Positions 44,974-56,781 of a stretch of 64,000 bases of DNA are shown here, in pieces; position 1 is the stretch's first letter; each line of letters begins with the position of its first letter. Location of the stretch: positions 1 to 64,000 of the forward strand of contig JADGKB010000044.1 of the NCBI GenBank assembly GCA_027604185.1. Reading direction: 5' to 3'. A program made the position numbers and the translations under genes. The stretch is from Boothiomyces macroporosus. Lineage: Eukaryota > Chytridiomycota > Chytridiomycetes > Rhizophydiales > Terramycetaceae. The notes below the pieces were generated by a model. The model worked only from the letters and a program-made list of their open reading frames with translations. It was not told the DNA's origin and ran no database searches.

Positions 44974-46240
44974 TTAGATTCGGTATACCTTTGAAGAGCA
45001 TGTCCCAAGATAATTGTCATTAAATTGCATTTGAGAGAGATCGGTTTCGGCGATTTCATACAAGAAAGAAAAGTTGTCTCTGCTCCACAGTTTAATTAGT
45101 GAGTTGGATATAGTAACTACTCTGTCGAGGTCAAACTGCACTCCGATGATTCCTTCATTGTTGTGCAATCTCGCTTGTTTGACTAGTTTTCCTCTGGTAT
45201 CCACCACAGACAAGAATCCATTTGGGTGTCCGAGCATTATATTTTCACCATCAAAGTGGAGACTTGCTATTCTGAATCCTAATTTGACCACTTGAAGTAG
45301 TTTTTTTCTTAAATCGCACAAAATGAGTTCTGCATCAGAACAAGTTACCTCTTGATCCACTAACAAGTATATTATTAACAACTTGCAGGCAAGTTATACT
45401 TTCAGTGTGTCCGTTTAACGTATACAGAAGCTTTCCGCTGTCTACATTCCACACTTTGACCGTCTGATCTTTAGAGCCTGTTATAATATAGTTTTCATCA
45501 AATTGTAAGCAAGTGATGGTATCCAAATGTTTCACCCTGAATAATATCTTTCCATTAAACAGATCCCACGCAATAGCTGATTTATCTGCAGACCCGGAAA
45601 CAATAATATTATCATCAAACTGTAAACATGATACACAGTCCGTATGACCTTCAAACATCCTATGACAAATACCAGTGCCAAGCCCATATATGCGTATTTT
45701 CCCATCTTCTGTTCCAACAACTAATTTCTCGCTATCAAACTGAAAGCAAGCAAACTCAATATCCTGTTCGATTAAAGTTGAAACAAAATATTTCTTTTGA
45801 AACCAGTTTTGATTAACTTTGCGCAACTCCATCTGCCTCCTCTTGGTATTTTCCAAATCAACATCCTTCTCTGGCTTCATTACATGCTTTTGAAAAACGA
45901 TTTCTTTATCGGGTATTTCCAAGAATAAGCTCCATACATTACTGGATCTTAGTATTGGATCGTCTGAATACAGTATTCCTTCCAGATATTTTGTTAGTTC
46001 AAGTTTTCGTTCATTAACCAGATCTGGTGAAAAGTTCATCACTGCTTTAGGCGGTAGCGGAAATGGAGGCTGTTCTATATCAGATAATTTCGAGTGAAGT
46101 TCTACAAATTCCGAAAATCTTCTTGAAACCTGCCAGGTAGATAGGGGGCCAAATACTGTGATCACATACAAGGTATAGTGAGAAGGATTAGATACCTCTA
46201 TTGTATCATTAATCTCTACTGCGGAAACAGGCTCTATCAT
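44974..46240 (-). CDS. PX-domain and WD40-repeat protein
   Basis: One 19-nt intron (45330-45348) gives 415 residues. Residues 1-110 form a PX phosphoinositide-binding domain: YTLYVITVFGPLSTWQVSRR, FSEFVELHSKL, PPFPLPPKA, ERKLELTKYLEGIL. A linker then leads to at least six WD40 repeats (ICHRMFEGHTDCVSCLQFDD, SGSADKSAIAWDL, TGSKDQTVKVWNV). An N-terminal PX joined to WD40 is uncommon; it suggests an endosomal adaptor. The ATG at 46240 is preferred because the longer frame begins with GTG. Confidence 0.8.
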
Positions 46241-46290
46241 TGGGCAACTTTGATCGTACACGGTTGCTCATAGCAATTGGGTGATCAAAA

Positions 46291-46452
46291 GTCAGGTGAA
46301 AAGATGAATTGAACTGGAATTTATTGCGAGGTCAGGTGAAAAGATGAATTGAACTGGAATTTATTGCGAGGTCAGGTGAAAAGATGAATTGAAACTGGAA
46401 TTTATTGCGAGGTCAGGTGAAAAGATGAATTGAAACTGGAATTTATTGCGAG
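46291..46452 (+). repeat. Minisatellite, four copies of a 40-41 nt unit
   Basis: Four head-to-tail units: 46291-46330 and 46331-46370 (40 bases), 46371-46411 and 46412-46452 (41 bases, one extra A in a GAA(A)CTGG step). Otherwise identical. The array ends one base before the stop codon of the DUF1295 gene and lies within 50 bases of the PX-WD40 start, so it is the promoter region of the latter. The near-identity shows recent expansion. Confidence 0.95.
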
Positions 46453-46453
46453 G

Positions 46454-47343
46454 CTAGTCTTTCTTTAGCTTTGGGAATAGGCGAGGAACAAGTATAGGAA
46501 CATTCTTTTTATAGGTCAAGTATTCCTTCACATCTTTGAATTTCTTGTCGGAAGCTTTTTCCAATAGATTTACCCCAGAAACGTTATTGATCAATTGGTA
46601 AACAAACACTGGTGATATCGCGAATGTGACAGCAGTTCTCAAGCCCACCACCCCTAAATGGGAGAACGCTGATGAACAAGTAACCGCATTGCCTGCCCAT
46701 AACAGCATTTCTCCAAAGTAGTTTGGATGCCTTGAAATAGACCACAATCCTTCATTAATAAACTTGTGGTGGCGATCATTTCCAAGTCTGTTTTGCCATC
46801 TGATCTTTTGAATATCTGCAATAGTTTCAAATCCAAATCCAATTAACCACATTGAAAACCCAATATAATCTAGCAAACCAATAGGCGATAATTCTGCAAC
46901 TGGCGTCACATTCACAACATAAACTGGGAAAGCAGTAAGGTAAACCCAAACTCCCTGTAAAAACCATGCGACAAAGAAACGTACTGGATTAACCTTGATC
47001 TTGTCAAATCTTGAATCTTTCCCATGCTTTGAAATTCTGTAGAGCAAATATGATCCTAGTCTGACACACCATAATATAGTGGTAGCCGAGACCAATAATT
47101 GTCGAGGATGCAAATCTTTTAATAATTCCAGTATAGCTGGAACTGAATGCTCTTTTAATCTGTTGTTGGCGAGGGAAGCGAGGACGCAAATGAGATAGGT
47201 CATTGATCCTGTGAAATCGTAAAATCTATCAGTCTGAATTAGATTTAACATACCTGCAGGGGTGCAGCGATTGCATATGCGGCAAATTGAATTCCAAAAT
47301 CAGTGGAAATAACAGGTAAGAGGTTCGAAAAGGTGTTTCCCAT
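46454..47343 (-). CDS. DUF1295 / steroid 5-alpha-reductase-like membrane protein
   Basis: One 20-nt intron gives 289 residues with about six membrane segments. The C-terminal motif QNRLGNDRHHKFINEGLWSI, SRHPNYFGEMLLWAG is the DUF1295 signature of proteins related to steroid 5-alpha-reductases and isoprenylcysteine methyltransferases. The substrate is unknown. The start MGNTFSNLLPVISTDFG matches family N-termini; a longer frame from 47469 is polar and probably 5' UTR. Confidence 0.85.
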
Positions 47344-47825
47344 TTTTTCAGTTGAGGAAAAACCGTCCTTGAATTTATGTGAATTTGGTTTTTCCGCACA
47401 GTATCTGTGGGAATAGGCTTGTGAGTATAATTTCTTTGTTTCATCTCTATTATTTTCGACGGTGTTCATCAAGTTGAATTGTTAAGACTGGATTACGCTG
47501 CATATGTTAGTGATTGAAGCCTTATTTAGAGCTGTTCAAATTTCGCCCTAATGAGAAGGGATACTATTCGCTGTAGCTTGGATGACGACCTGCATGTATT
47601 GCTTGACGATAAATAGAGACCAAAATATGAATCACCTTCTAAACATGTGTTACTTTGAAAATAGATTAACGTTGGAATGAATTGACTACAGTGTAGTTAT
47701 TCAATCTAACTTTAAAGAAATCGCGTTCAAGTGCTATGCGCAAATGCCGGCTGTAAGATTGTTGGATAGTAACACTTTGGAATTTGATTCAAGCTTATTT
47801 ACGCGTCCAAACTTTACAAAATTGA
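47344..47825. other. Intergenic region, nothing recognised
   Basis: About 480 bases between the divergent DUF1295 and DNAI3 starts. No family-like frame, tRNA or repeat is visible. The part next to 47343 is open in the DUF1295 frame up to 47469 but not conserved. It should contain both promoters, and is the largest gap in this compact region. Confidence 0.6.
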
Positions 47826-50674
47826 ATGAGCACACCAAAGTTGAAAACCAAATCAAATGCTGGAAGTGCAGTACCAAGCAGAGCCGCAAGTAGGGCAACT
47901 TCTATTCAAAAATTACATGAATCAAAACCAGATATAAGCAGGGTAAAGGTTGGTTCGAGAGGGAATTCAGCGTCTTTTAGAAAGACATCACCAGGACCGC
48001 AACCGAATATTGGATCAAAGAACGACATCATAACTGCAATTAAAGATGATCTAGCAGCCGAAAAGACCGTTTCAACAGACTACTACCACAAGAAGCAACT
48101 GGAAGGAATAATACCCTTATTTCTGACAGCTCAATCTCAGCAAATAGTAAAGTGTACGATTGGAGAAGATGTGACAGAAGAGAAAATGTTTAGAATGATC
48201 CCAAAATCGGATTTGATGCAGGATATGGCTACTAGATTAGCAATATCAGATTTTACACCAGCAAAGGAAGCCATACTGGTTATTTCTGTCTAAACTAGGC
48301 CTATCCAAGGGAAGAGTTAATGCTGCATTATGATCCAGAATACAAGTACACTCAAAACTTTTTCCTAGTAGTATCTCCGGAAACTTTCGACTTGATCATC
48401 AATGTAATAGAGTCATAATAGTAGCCGCCGTCAGAAGAAACAAACGAAGCTGAAGCAGAGCAGCAGAAAGCCAAAGAAAGAAAACCGTGGCTATCGCATG
48501 GAAGTGAAAAGGACGTTGAAATGGAATGGGTAAGAAACATGGGAAATCTCGTAAAAATCAATGTTTCTCGCAAATACGGTGAATTCAAGGCTCCCTGTAA
48601 ATTCGCTGATAGAGACGCTCAAGATGGTTTCCTGGAAATAAAATCCTACAAGGATCCAACGTACGATCTAAATAGAATGGAATTAATGGCTGGGTGTCAG
48701 GCTGTTCCAGAATTAGTGTCTACTGAATGTCAGACCGCTTGGTTTAGACCACTAAATTTCTCGTGTCAATATGAACCAATTGAAATGGATTACGCTGAGC
48801 AAGAAGAGATTCAAAATTCAACAGGAATGGAAGATTTCCTACTGAATATCTCTACGCGATTAGAAGAAACCTTACAGCAAAATGAAATGATCAACATCTA
48901 TGAAGACGATTATATCAATCTTGGAGAAGAGGAGGTTGCAATCGAACAAGGATCCCACACAATTTTACAAGTACGCTTTCATTGACTGTAGGAATATCAA
49001 TCATTTACAGATTTAGTCAACAGCAAAGACAAATGCATCTCTTGCATTAATTGGCACCCTGCGCAGAAAGGTGTGCTTGCTGTTTCTTGTACTCAGGTCT
49101 GCGGGTTTGAAGATAAGTTGCTGCTGGGATATGCCTCACGGTCCAAGCTGGCCCAAATTATCATCTGGAGTTTCCATGATCCCATTCATCCCCAGCTTAT
49201 TTTGGAGTCACATGAAGATATTACATGTTTCGAAATGAACCCTCAAGATTCTTCAATAATCGTTGCTGGAAGTGTTAGTGGACAAATTCTGCTGTGGGAT
49301 ATCAGTGAATACCAGGAGATGTTGCGGTCCTCCAGAAAGTCTGAAAGCGATCAGCACGCTACAGAGGATACAGAATCCAAGACTACTCCTTCAGTAAGGT
49401 ATGCTGTTATATCTTCTATTGAAGCCAGTCATAGAGCACCAGTAACAGATATTAAATGGTTACCGAAACACTATGAAGTAATCTTAGCGGCTAAACATAG
49501 GTTGGGCCAAATGGCGAACCAGTTGAAAATGCAGAAAATGGAGATAAGCAAATTGTGACTTGCTCACTTGATGGCACAGTAGCATTTTGGGATCTGAGAT
49601 TCAAGAAGGACTGGAAGTCGTTAGATTTGGCTTGGAGGCCATTCATCCGCGTTCCGATGAGCTCTTTAGATAATAGCTACGACTATAGCTTAACTAGGGT
49701 TTCTTTAAAGACAGCTTTTAACGAAGAAATTCAAGGTAAACAAGCAAAGCCTAGCTCAGCGTCAGATTCAGCTTCAAATCAAGAATTAAAAACGGGTAAA
49801 TCCATCGTGAAAACTCTATCTACGAAATTCTATTGTGCAACCGAAGAAGGAGATTTGATCTACGCTGATTGGAATGCCGAAAAAGTTTCTGATGAAAAAG
49901 TAACTAGAGTAGAGTTTGCGTATGGCGCACATTATGGTCCAATGAGTGAAATTGCTCGATCACCGTTTTTCCCAGACATCTTCCTTACAGTTGGTGGATG
50001 GTCATTCCATATCTGGAAAGAAAAGCACCACGTATGTTTTTGCTTATATTAGATGGGTCCATTATTGTCTAGTGCTCAAGCAAGCAGTTGCATTACGTGT
50101 GGAAAGTGGTCTCCAACCAGACCAGGAGTGTTTTATATTGGACGGGCTGATGGTATGCTAGAAGTTTGGGATCTATTGGACAAGTCACATAGCCCAGCGA
50201 CTATTCAAAATGTTGCGACTAGTGCAATATCCACCATCGAAATCAAACAATATGCAGGGAAAGGAAGCCCTCAATTTATCGCAATTGGGGATGATGCTGG
50301 AACATTACATATTTTAGAAACCCCAAAAAATCTACAGAAAATGACAAAGAATGAAAAATCTGTAATTTCAGCATACTTTGAAAGGGAAACTAAAAGGGTG
50401 TCAGCCAGTAGCGAAAGAAAGAAGAATCACGTCAAGGATAGAGCGGCATTCGATGCTGCAGTGCTAGAACAAGCTCAAGTAACTATTGCTAATGCTAGGC
50501 TGCTGCCAAGGCTTTGGCTGCCAAACAAGCTGAAGATCAGAAAGCAGAAAATAATGAGGAGGATGCTGAAGAGCTAAAGGAAGAGAAAGCATACCAAGCA
50601 ATGGAGATAGCGTATACTTTTGTTAATGTAGATTCCTTGAAGCAGAGAATATGCTGGCACCATCAGCAGAATAA
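47826..50674 (+). CDS. DNAI3: Axonemal inner-arm dynein intermediate chain (WDR63/DNAI3)
   Basis: Seven introns (20-23 nt) give 900 residues, close to the animal protein. Matching parts: VPELVSTECQTAWFRPLNFS, ETLQQNEMINIYEDDYINLG, then EYQSFTDLVNSKDKCISCIN with WHPAQKGVLAVS, followed by IIIWSFHDPIHPQLILESHE and WD40 repeats (ILLWDISEYQ, TCSLDGTVAFWDLRFKKDWK, YIGRADGMLEVWD). The C-terminus is a charged helix. Family members (Chlamydomonas IC140) belong to the I1/f inner dynein arm. The gene argues for a motile flagellum. The N-terminus is Ser/Lys-rich. Confidence 0.92.
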
Positions 50675-50698
50675 ACGCATTTTGATTTAAATATATTA

Positions 50699-53525
50699 CT
50701 ATAATATTCTTGCGTATGCTAAATTATTTTGAGATTTTTGCCGTATTATATACCACTTTCTTAGTTCCTCTATCCAAAATACTATACTGCTTAGTGAAAT
50801 AAGGTATAGCCAGTCATATATCGACAGCGGCTCTGTCAGAAAGATGGAATTTAGGAAGGGGAAATGCACTACCAATACCTGACCGAACAGTACCAGCGAT
50901 AATGCATAGTTGTACATTTGATTGGTGAAAAAGCCCTTTGAGAATATTGATCGGGCTTCTGACCTGCATGATAAAGAGTTCCATAATGCAAATAAGACTA
51001 TTAATGTGAATGACTGGGGTTAAAAATGCCATACCATGGTTCTAGTTCGATCGTCCAAACCATCTTCCAGTTCTTCTTGAATGAACACAGTCAGCGTGCC
51101 GATTACTATAATGATAGCATTCGTTACCACTCTAACTAACAGCAAATTAGTTAGGATTGGCTCATCCTTTTTTCTAGGTGGTTTAGCACAGATTACGGGA
51201 TCCATTGGCTCTACTCCAAGCGATTGAGCGACTGGACCATCGCAAATAATATCTAGAGTTAATACAGCGTACTGATCCATAAAATCTGCATTGCGTTCAG
51301 GGGGTTTGGCAATCCAAAAAGAGAGCACATTGCAACCAAAATCAGTGCAGCAAGCGAAGTGCATAATTGAAAGGTTAAAAAGTTTTTGATGTTGTAAAAG
51401 ATATTCTTCCCTTCATCGATTGCATATATAATTGTTCCCAGATTGTCATCAACCAGGATCATATCTGCGGCTTCTTTCGCAACGTCTGTTCCGTTACCCA
51501 TAGAGACCCCAATATCAGCCAAACTCAAAGCTGGAGCGTCATTGACTAGATAAACCCAAAAATACCTCCATCGCCCGTCATCGCAACAATATTCCCTCCT
51601 GCCTGCAGAGCCTCTACGATCTTCAATTTGTGAGAGGGAGTGGTCCGATAGTATAAGCTTGAAACCAATACTGAACCTTTCAACTCTTCAAAACTCATCG
51701 CATCTAGTTGATTCCCAGAATAACTCGTGTCCTTGACTTTAATGCCAACCTGTTCTGCAATAGCTTTAGCAGTTCCATCTAAATTAATAGCGGATTACAC
51801 GAATCGCCTGTTATCATTATAATATGTATTCCGGCATCATTAAGTTTCTCTATTGTTTTAATTGTTTGCGGTCGAGGAGGGTCATAAACCCCAATGAATC
51901 CCACGAACGTTAGAGAGTCTAACTCGCTTCCAATAGCAAAAGTAAGAATTCTCAGTCCACTTGACGATATCTGGCTTTCATATTCTATAAATTCTCGTTT
52001 CCTGTCCTCTGTGATTGGTGATTTAACATTATTTCCGTGCAAGTAATATTTACACTTTGACAAAACTGCCTCAATGGCACCTTTTACATAGTACTGAGTA
52101 TCAATTTGATTAGAGGATTCTACAGCCATCCATTTTACCTCTGGATTAAATGGTATTTCGGAAATCCGAGTGTGGTACTGTTTGTTAACCAGTATAAACC
52201 TTTCTTTCATCCTCCAACTTTGCCTTTGAAAAAAAGTCCATAATAGCGACTTCTGTCGGCTGGCCATTCAGAACACCCTCCTCGTCATAGTAAGAGTTAT
52301 TGCAGATATTTCCAACGCTAAGCAATCGCCTAATGACAGGATGATTCAGCTGAGGTGAAAATGAATAGTTCTCAATGTCTATCTCTAATTTATCTGCCGC
52401 AGCGACGAGTAGAGTAGCCACCATTTTGTTTGTAGTGATAGTACCAGTCTTGTCAATGCAAACTACATTTACTGAACCGAGAGACTCTACTGAAGGTAAT
52501 TTCTTGACAATTGCACTATGTTTTGTCATCCTTAATACCCCCAGAGCCAGAGTAACTGTCACAACCACAGGAAGGCCTTCTGGAATTGCGGCAACGGCTA
52601 AACTAACTGTATATTAGCACAAATTACCAGCAATTTGAAATACCTCCAACCATTGCTTTCCTTGTAAGATTCCAAGAAGACTGATGACGGCAATCAGTAC
52701 AAATGAAGCAAACGATAAATGTTTCCCCAATTCATCCATCTTTAGTTGCAATGGAGTCTTTGGCTTGTCAACCTCTGACACCATTCTTAAAACTGATCCT
52801 AATTCAGTTTTATTTGCAGTTCCAAAAACCAGTGCAGTTCCATGGCCATTTCGAACTAGTGTCCCCATGAATACTAAATTTGTTCTGTCCGCAAAGGACA
52901 AGTCATTAGAGTATGAATGAATAACTTTGGTATCCTTTCTACTTGGTTCTGTTTCTCCTGTAAGATTCGACTCGTCTACTTCCAAAGATACGCTCTCCAA
53001 TAATCTACAATCCGCGGGTATTCTATCTCCTCTACTAAACTTTACTACATCCCCAGGAACTAATTCACTCGCCAGAATTTCAACTGTATGGCCGTTTCTG
53101 ATTAACTGTTTAAATTACCTTACGACGTGGCAGTGCGGTGGTGCTAATTTTGTCAAAGCTTCGATACTCTGGCTTGATTTGTACTCTTGAACAAACGCAA
53201 CTGTATTAATAAAATGTACCAGTCATTACTATAAATATTGTCTTGGGTTAACCTTATTTACCATGGTGATTGACACTGCATCCGACACTTGTCCAACCAA
53301 TAGAGATAATAAAGCGGAACATAACAGCATCAATATCAACGGATCCTTGAACTGCTCAATAAACCTTTCCAAAATTGATTCCTTTTCTTCCAATTCAATT
53401 TCATTTGAACCATACTTTACTCTACGCGATGGAATTTGGTCAGATGTTAAACCAGTAAACGTAGTTTCCAGATATTCACAACACTCCTCTGGCGTCTTGG
53501 ATGAAAATTTAAATGATTCCCCCAT
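50699..53525 (-). CDS. PMR1: Golgi Ca2+/Mn2+ P-type ATPase (PMR1/SPCA)
   Basis: Nine introns (19-22 nt) give 880 residues. P-type hallmarks: SNLTGETEP in the actuator domain; [19 protein letters not shown] in M4; the phosphorylation site [18 protein letters not shown]; and, across an intron, MTGDGVNDAPAL. AIPEGLP and the M6 region [19 protein letters not shown] match secretory-pathway ATPases rather than SERCA or PMCA, and the length fits. It fills the Golgi with Ca2+ and Mn2+. The last helix ends a few bases from the DNAI3 stop, convergent. Confidence 0.93.
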
Positions 53526-53591
53526 TGTTGTGGAGATGCGCTTTGCTTATGCTGAAAAAAGTCAACTAAATAATTTGTACAACAATCAGAA

Positions 53592-54189
53592 TTATATTTT
53601 ATTAGCGGTATAATCAACAAAACCAACGCTCATGATTTCGTTAAACGGATCATCCTTGAAGCTTTTCTGTAATATTTTGGTGAGATTCTGTTCAATAATA
53701 GTACTTTGCTCAATCTTTTTCAGCCTAACTTTTAAATCTTCGCCAAGCGGATGCAATGGTAACTATATCAGCAGGTATTACCTTTGTTTCCATGAAAGAG
53801 TGCTGAGGCGGATAGTTGGGAAAATGTTTTGGAATAGATTCATCGCGAAGGACTGTGCCGAATGTAGAGCTTGGAGCAGGCAGAGTTTGGACAGGTGGGG
53901 CAGGTGTTTCCATTACTTGGTCTTCAATCCTTTCCAACTGCAATTCCTGGATGATATACGCCTGAATTTCCTTTATACTGGAGACTTGCTCTATTGCTAG
54001 CAGTACATCCTTCCAAGTCGGCTTAGTTCGATTGTTGAGCTCTGAAAAACACATTACTTGCTTTGTTATTAAATTAAAATAGTTTTCAAATATATTCTCA
54101 AATTCCTCCAGTACATGCGGTCCGATTGCGCTGCAGTCATGCTGTAGTAGGATCTGTGATAAACAGTGTTGGGTTTGTTTCTTTGGCAT
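53592..54189 (-). CDS. TAF8: TFIID subunit TAF8
   Basis: One 19-nt intron gives 192 residues. The N-terminal histone fold begins MPKKQTQHCLSQILLQHDCS and continues AIGPHVLEEFENIFENYFNL. After a Pro-rich linker, IPKHFPNYPPQHSFMETKLP with HPLGEDL is the TAF8 C-terminal motif (xPxHxPxxPxxHxF). TAF8 pairs with TAF10 in TFIID. It is divergent from the RhoGAP gene, with 45 bases between starts. The protein is shorter than animal TAF8. Confidence 0.82.
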
Positions 54190-54234
54190 TTGGTGAACAA
54201 ATTTTCTCCTCAAGCCACCAGCAAAAGAATCACG

Positions 54235-56069
54235 ATGCCGTCTCAAATAACTGCGGTTGCATTATGGAACTATACAGCTCAGGAAGTATTTCTTTTGGTA
54301 ATAGTAGGACAACGAAATCAGTTTTCGCGCTGGAGATATGATCAACATTGTGGAACTGTGTAACCAAGTAATATCTATTAATGAAAGGATTGGTATGAAG
54401 GTACCATCAATGGGCTTACTGGATTGTTCCCTGCGAATCATGTAAAGTTGGTAGATCATAAGACTGAGAATGAAGATAATGAGGGTTCAGAGTCTGGTGA
54501 ATCTGAAGGAAACGCTTGGCATGTCGTAACCACCGAAAACGGGACGGTTTATTACTGGAATGAACAGACTGGGGAAACTTCTTGGGAGCCTCCGTCTAAA
54601 GATGGAAAGAAAAGCATTGGTAGCGACGGGGCACCTAAATTGGATTTAGCTAATCTCCCTCACGTTGTATCAGTAAAAAATTGATAACATCAGGATCATA
54701 TTGAGCTTGTCCCTCCAGAGCTCATTCGTAGAGAGGGTCAATTGGCATACAAGGTAAAAAAAGATTATGGCGGAGTGGAGCCAAAAAGACAACACTCTTG
54801 GCACAACTCGTGGGCTGTCGTATGCGTCGGATATCTAATATTTTACAAAGAAGAGCCATCGAAATTAAAAAAGAAGCAAGGTTTGATTGGCTAATACCAG
54901 GAGACAAACCAGTAATTCCTGTACATGTCCAAATGCTGGACGCGGTTACTTTAAAGAAGGAAGCAAAAGACGCAGGACGTAAAAACTTGATATCTGTACA
55001 GTCCAGAAGTGGAGCGGTGTTGCTGATACAGCCAAATACTGAAAACGAAGTCAATGAATGGTTTACCACAATATCAGAGTCAACAAAAGAAAATTCCACC
55101 CAAGCCGAAGTAAAATATCTCTCAATTTAGTATGAAAATGTCATGTCGAGACTATTTGCAAAGGATGATTCCCCAAAAGACATAAAGGAGGATAAAAAGA
55201 AGGGACCAGTACGGGATAATAGCAAAAAAAGTTTGACTGGTTTGGAAGATGATGAAGCCAAAGGAAAAGTCAAATCTAAACTAAACGCATTCTTCAAGAG
55301 AGTCGGAGATATCAAAGAGAATGTCGCAAATCCTGGGAAGAAGGAAAAGGATGCTCCTGTGGCGGTGGAAAGTAAATCCAAATTGATGGTAGATCTCGTG
55401 TTTGGTGGAACATTGGAAATCCTTGCATCTAAAAATTCTTCAAAGAAAATACCATTACTCATTGAAAAGTGCGTTGTTCATGTGGAACAGCATGGAGGTT
55501 TGTGTATTTAATACAGGTCTTGAGAGTCAAGGTATCTACAGATTATCCGGAAACGCTTCAACAGTACAAAAATTTAGAGCTCAGTTGAACCAAGACAATT
55601 ATCAGGATATTTTCGAACCTGCACAAGACGTAAATGTTATAGCTGCACTGCTAAAACGTAAATAATAGCTGATTACAGTTTTCTTTAGAGAAGTCCAGAT
55701 TCCAGTCATTCCATTCACAATGTATAACCAATTCATAGACAGCATGAAAATCGATGACTATAACAACAGATTATGTACCATCAAGACTCTAGTTCAGGCA
55801 TTACCAAAAGTACACTACGATGTATTGGAATATATGATGCGTCATTTAGTCAAAGTAAGTGCACAGAGTGAAGTCAACAAAATGGAACCTAGCAACTTGG
55901 CGATTGTATTTGGACCTAGTTTGATCAGACCAATGGAGAGTGGAGAAAGCGACATGTATGCAAATATGATGAACATGTCTTTCCAGAATGGATTAATCGA
56001 AGCAATGATTAACCAAACAGAGGTAGCTCTTTTTAATCGTAGTGGTTATTTGATGGAAACCCAAACTGA
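54235..56069 (+). CDS. SH3-WW-PH-RhoGAP protein (ARHGAP12/15/27-like)
   Basis: Eight introns (19-22 nt) give 556 residues. SH3: AVALWNYTAQEDNEISFRAG, NQDWYEGTINGLTGLFPANH. WW: WHVVTTENGTVYYWNEQTGE with SWEPPSK. PH: REGQLAYKV, WAVVCVGYLIFYKEEP, NEWFTTISES. RhoGAP: GLESQGIYRLSGNAS with the catalytic arginine, LFFREVQIPVIPF, MEPSNLAIVFGPSLIRP. The enzyme turns off Rho-type GTPases. The last intron adds WLFDGNPN and a stop at 56069, 43 bases before the convergent FAHD1 stop; unspliced reading would overlap FAHD1. Confidence 0.92.
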
Positions 56070-56112
56070 TTCAATAAATCCTTTTCATGTACAAGTATGC
56101 AATTCACCAATT

Positions 56113-56772
56113 TTATTTTCTGTCAATTACAGTGAATTTGATTTCCGACAATTCTTTTCCAGTGTCATTATCTTTGAGCAAACCGCAAACAGTTTGGCCA
56201 CTAGATACTGGCCCAACACCACTTGGCGTACCAGTCAAAATCAAATCTCCCTTCTCTAGAGTCATAATGCCACTAACATGCCTAATTAGCGTTGGAATAT
56301 CAAAAATCATGTCAGCAGTACTACCGTTTTGTTTTACTTGCTCATCCACTTTGAGAATCAACTGCAGATTCTTTGGGTTCTTTATATTTTCCTTTGGGAT
56401 AAAGGATCCGATTGGAGTAAAAGTATCGTATCCTTTCGCAACAGTCCAAGGATGTCCTTTCTTTTTCGCTTGATCTTGCACGTTCCTTGCAGTCATATCT
56501 AATGCCAAGACATATCCATCCACAAAGCTGTTTGCTTCTTGCAAAGAAATATCCCGTCCAGTTTTCCCGATAATTACGCCCAATTCAAGCTCATGATGCA
56601 CGTCGCAGTTTTTTGGGATTTCAATTTTCCCGCCGTTTTGAAGGAATGACGAAGTCGGTTTAAGGAATAACATTGGTTCGGTTGGTACTGCATTCCCGAG
56701 TTCTTTTGCATGCTCGGCATAGTTTCTTCCGATAGCGACAATCTTTTTGCAGAGTGATGTGAACCTTGACAT
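56113..56772 (-). CDS. FAHD1: FAHD1-type acylpyruvase/oxaloacetate decarboxylase
   Basis: Intronless, 219 residues from ATG 56772 (MSRFTSLCKKIVAIGRNYAE). Fumarylacetoacetase-fold motifs: IGRNYAEHAKELGN, FLKPTSSF, VHHELELGVIIG with the metal-binding E...E, DMTARNVQDQAKKKGHPWT, GDLILTGTPSGVGPV. Family members are mitochondrial hydrolases of acylpyruvates and decarboxylate oxaloacetate. The start is 9 bases from the divergent methyltransferase, implying a bidirectional promoter. Confidence 0.92.
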   Translation of the reverse strand: MSRFTSLCKKIVAIGRNYAEHAKELGNAVPTEPMLFLKPTSSFLQNGGKIEIPKNCDVHHELELGVIIGKTGRDISLQEANSFVDGYVLALDMTARNVQDQAKKKGHPWTVAKGYDTFTPIGSFIPKENIKNPKNLQLILKVDEQVKQNGSTADMIFDIPTLIRHVSGIMTLEKGDLILTGTPSGVGPVSSGQTVCGLLKDNDTGKELSEIKFTVIDRK

Positions 56773-56781
56773 TTTCAAAAA

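Noticed and set aside
47344..47469. Upstream extension of the DUF1295 protein from ATG 47469
   Set aside because: The extension is polar and lacks family similarity, whereas MGNTFSNLLPVISTDFG at 47343 matches expected N-termini.
56070..56259. RhoGAP gene overlapping FAHD1 by about 150 bases
   Set aside because: A 20-nt intron before WLFDGNPN gives a stop at 56069 and removes the overlap.
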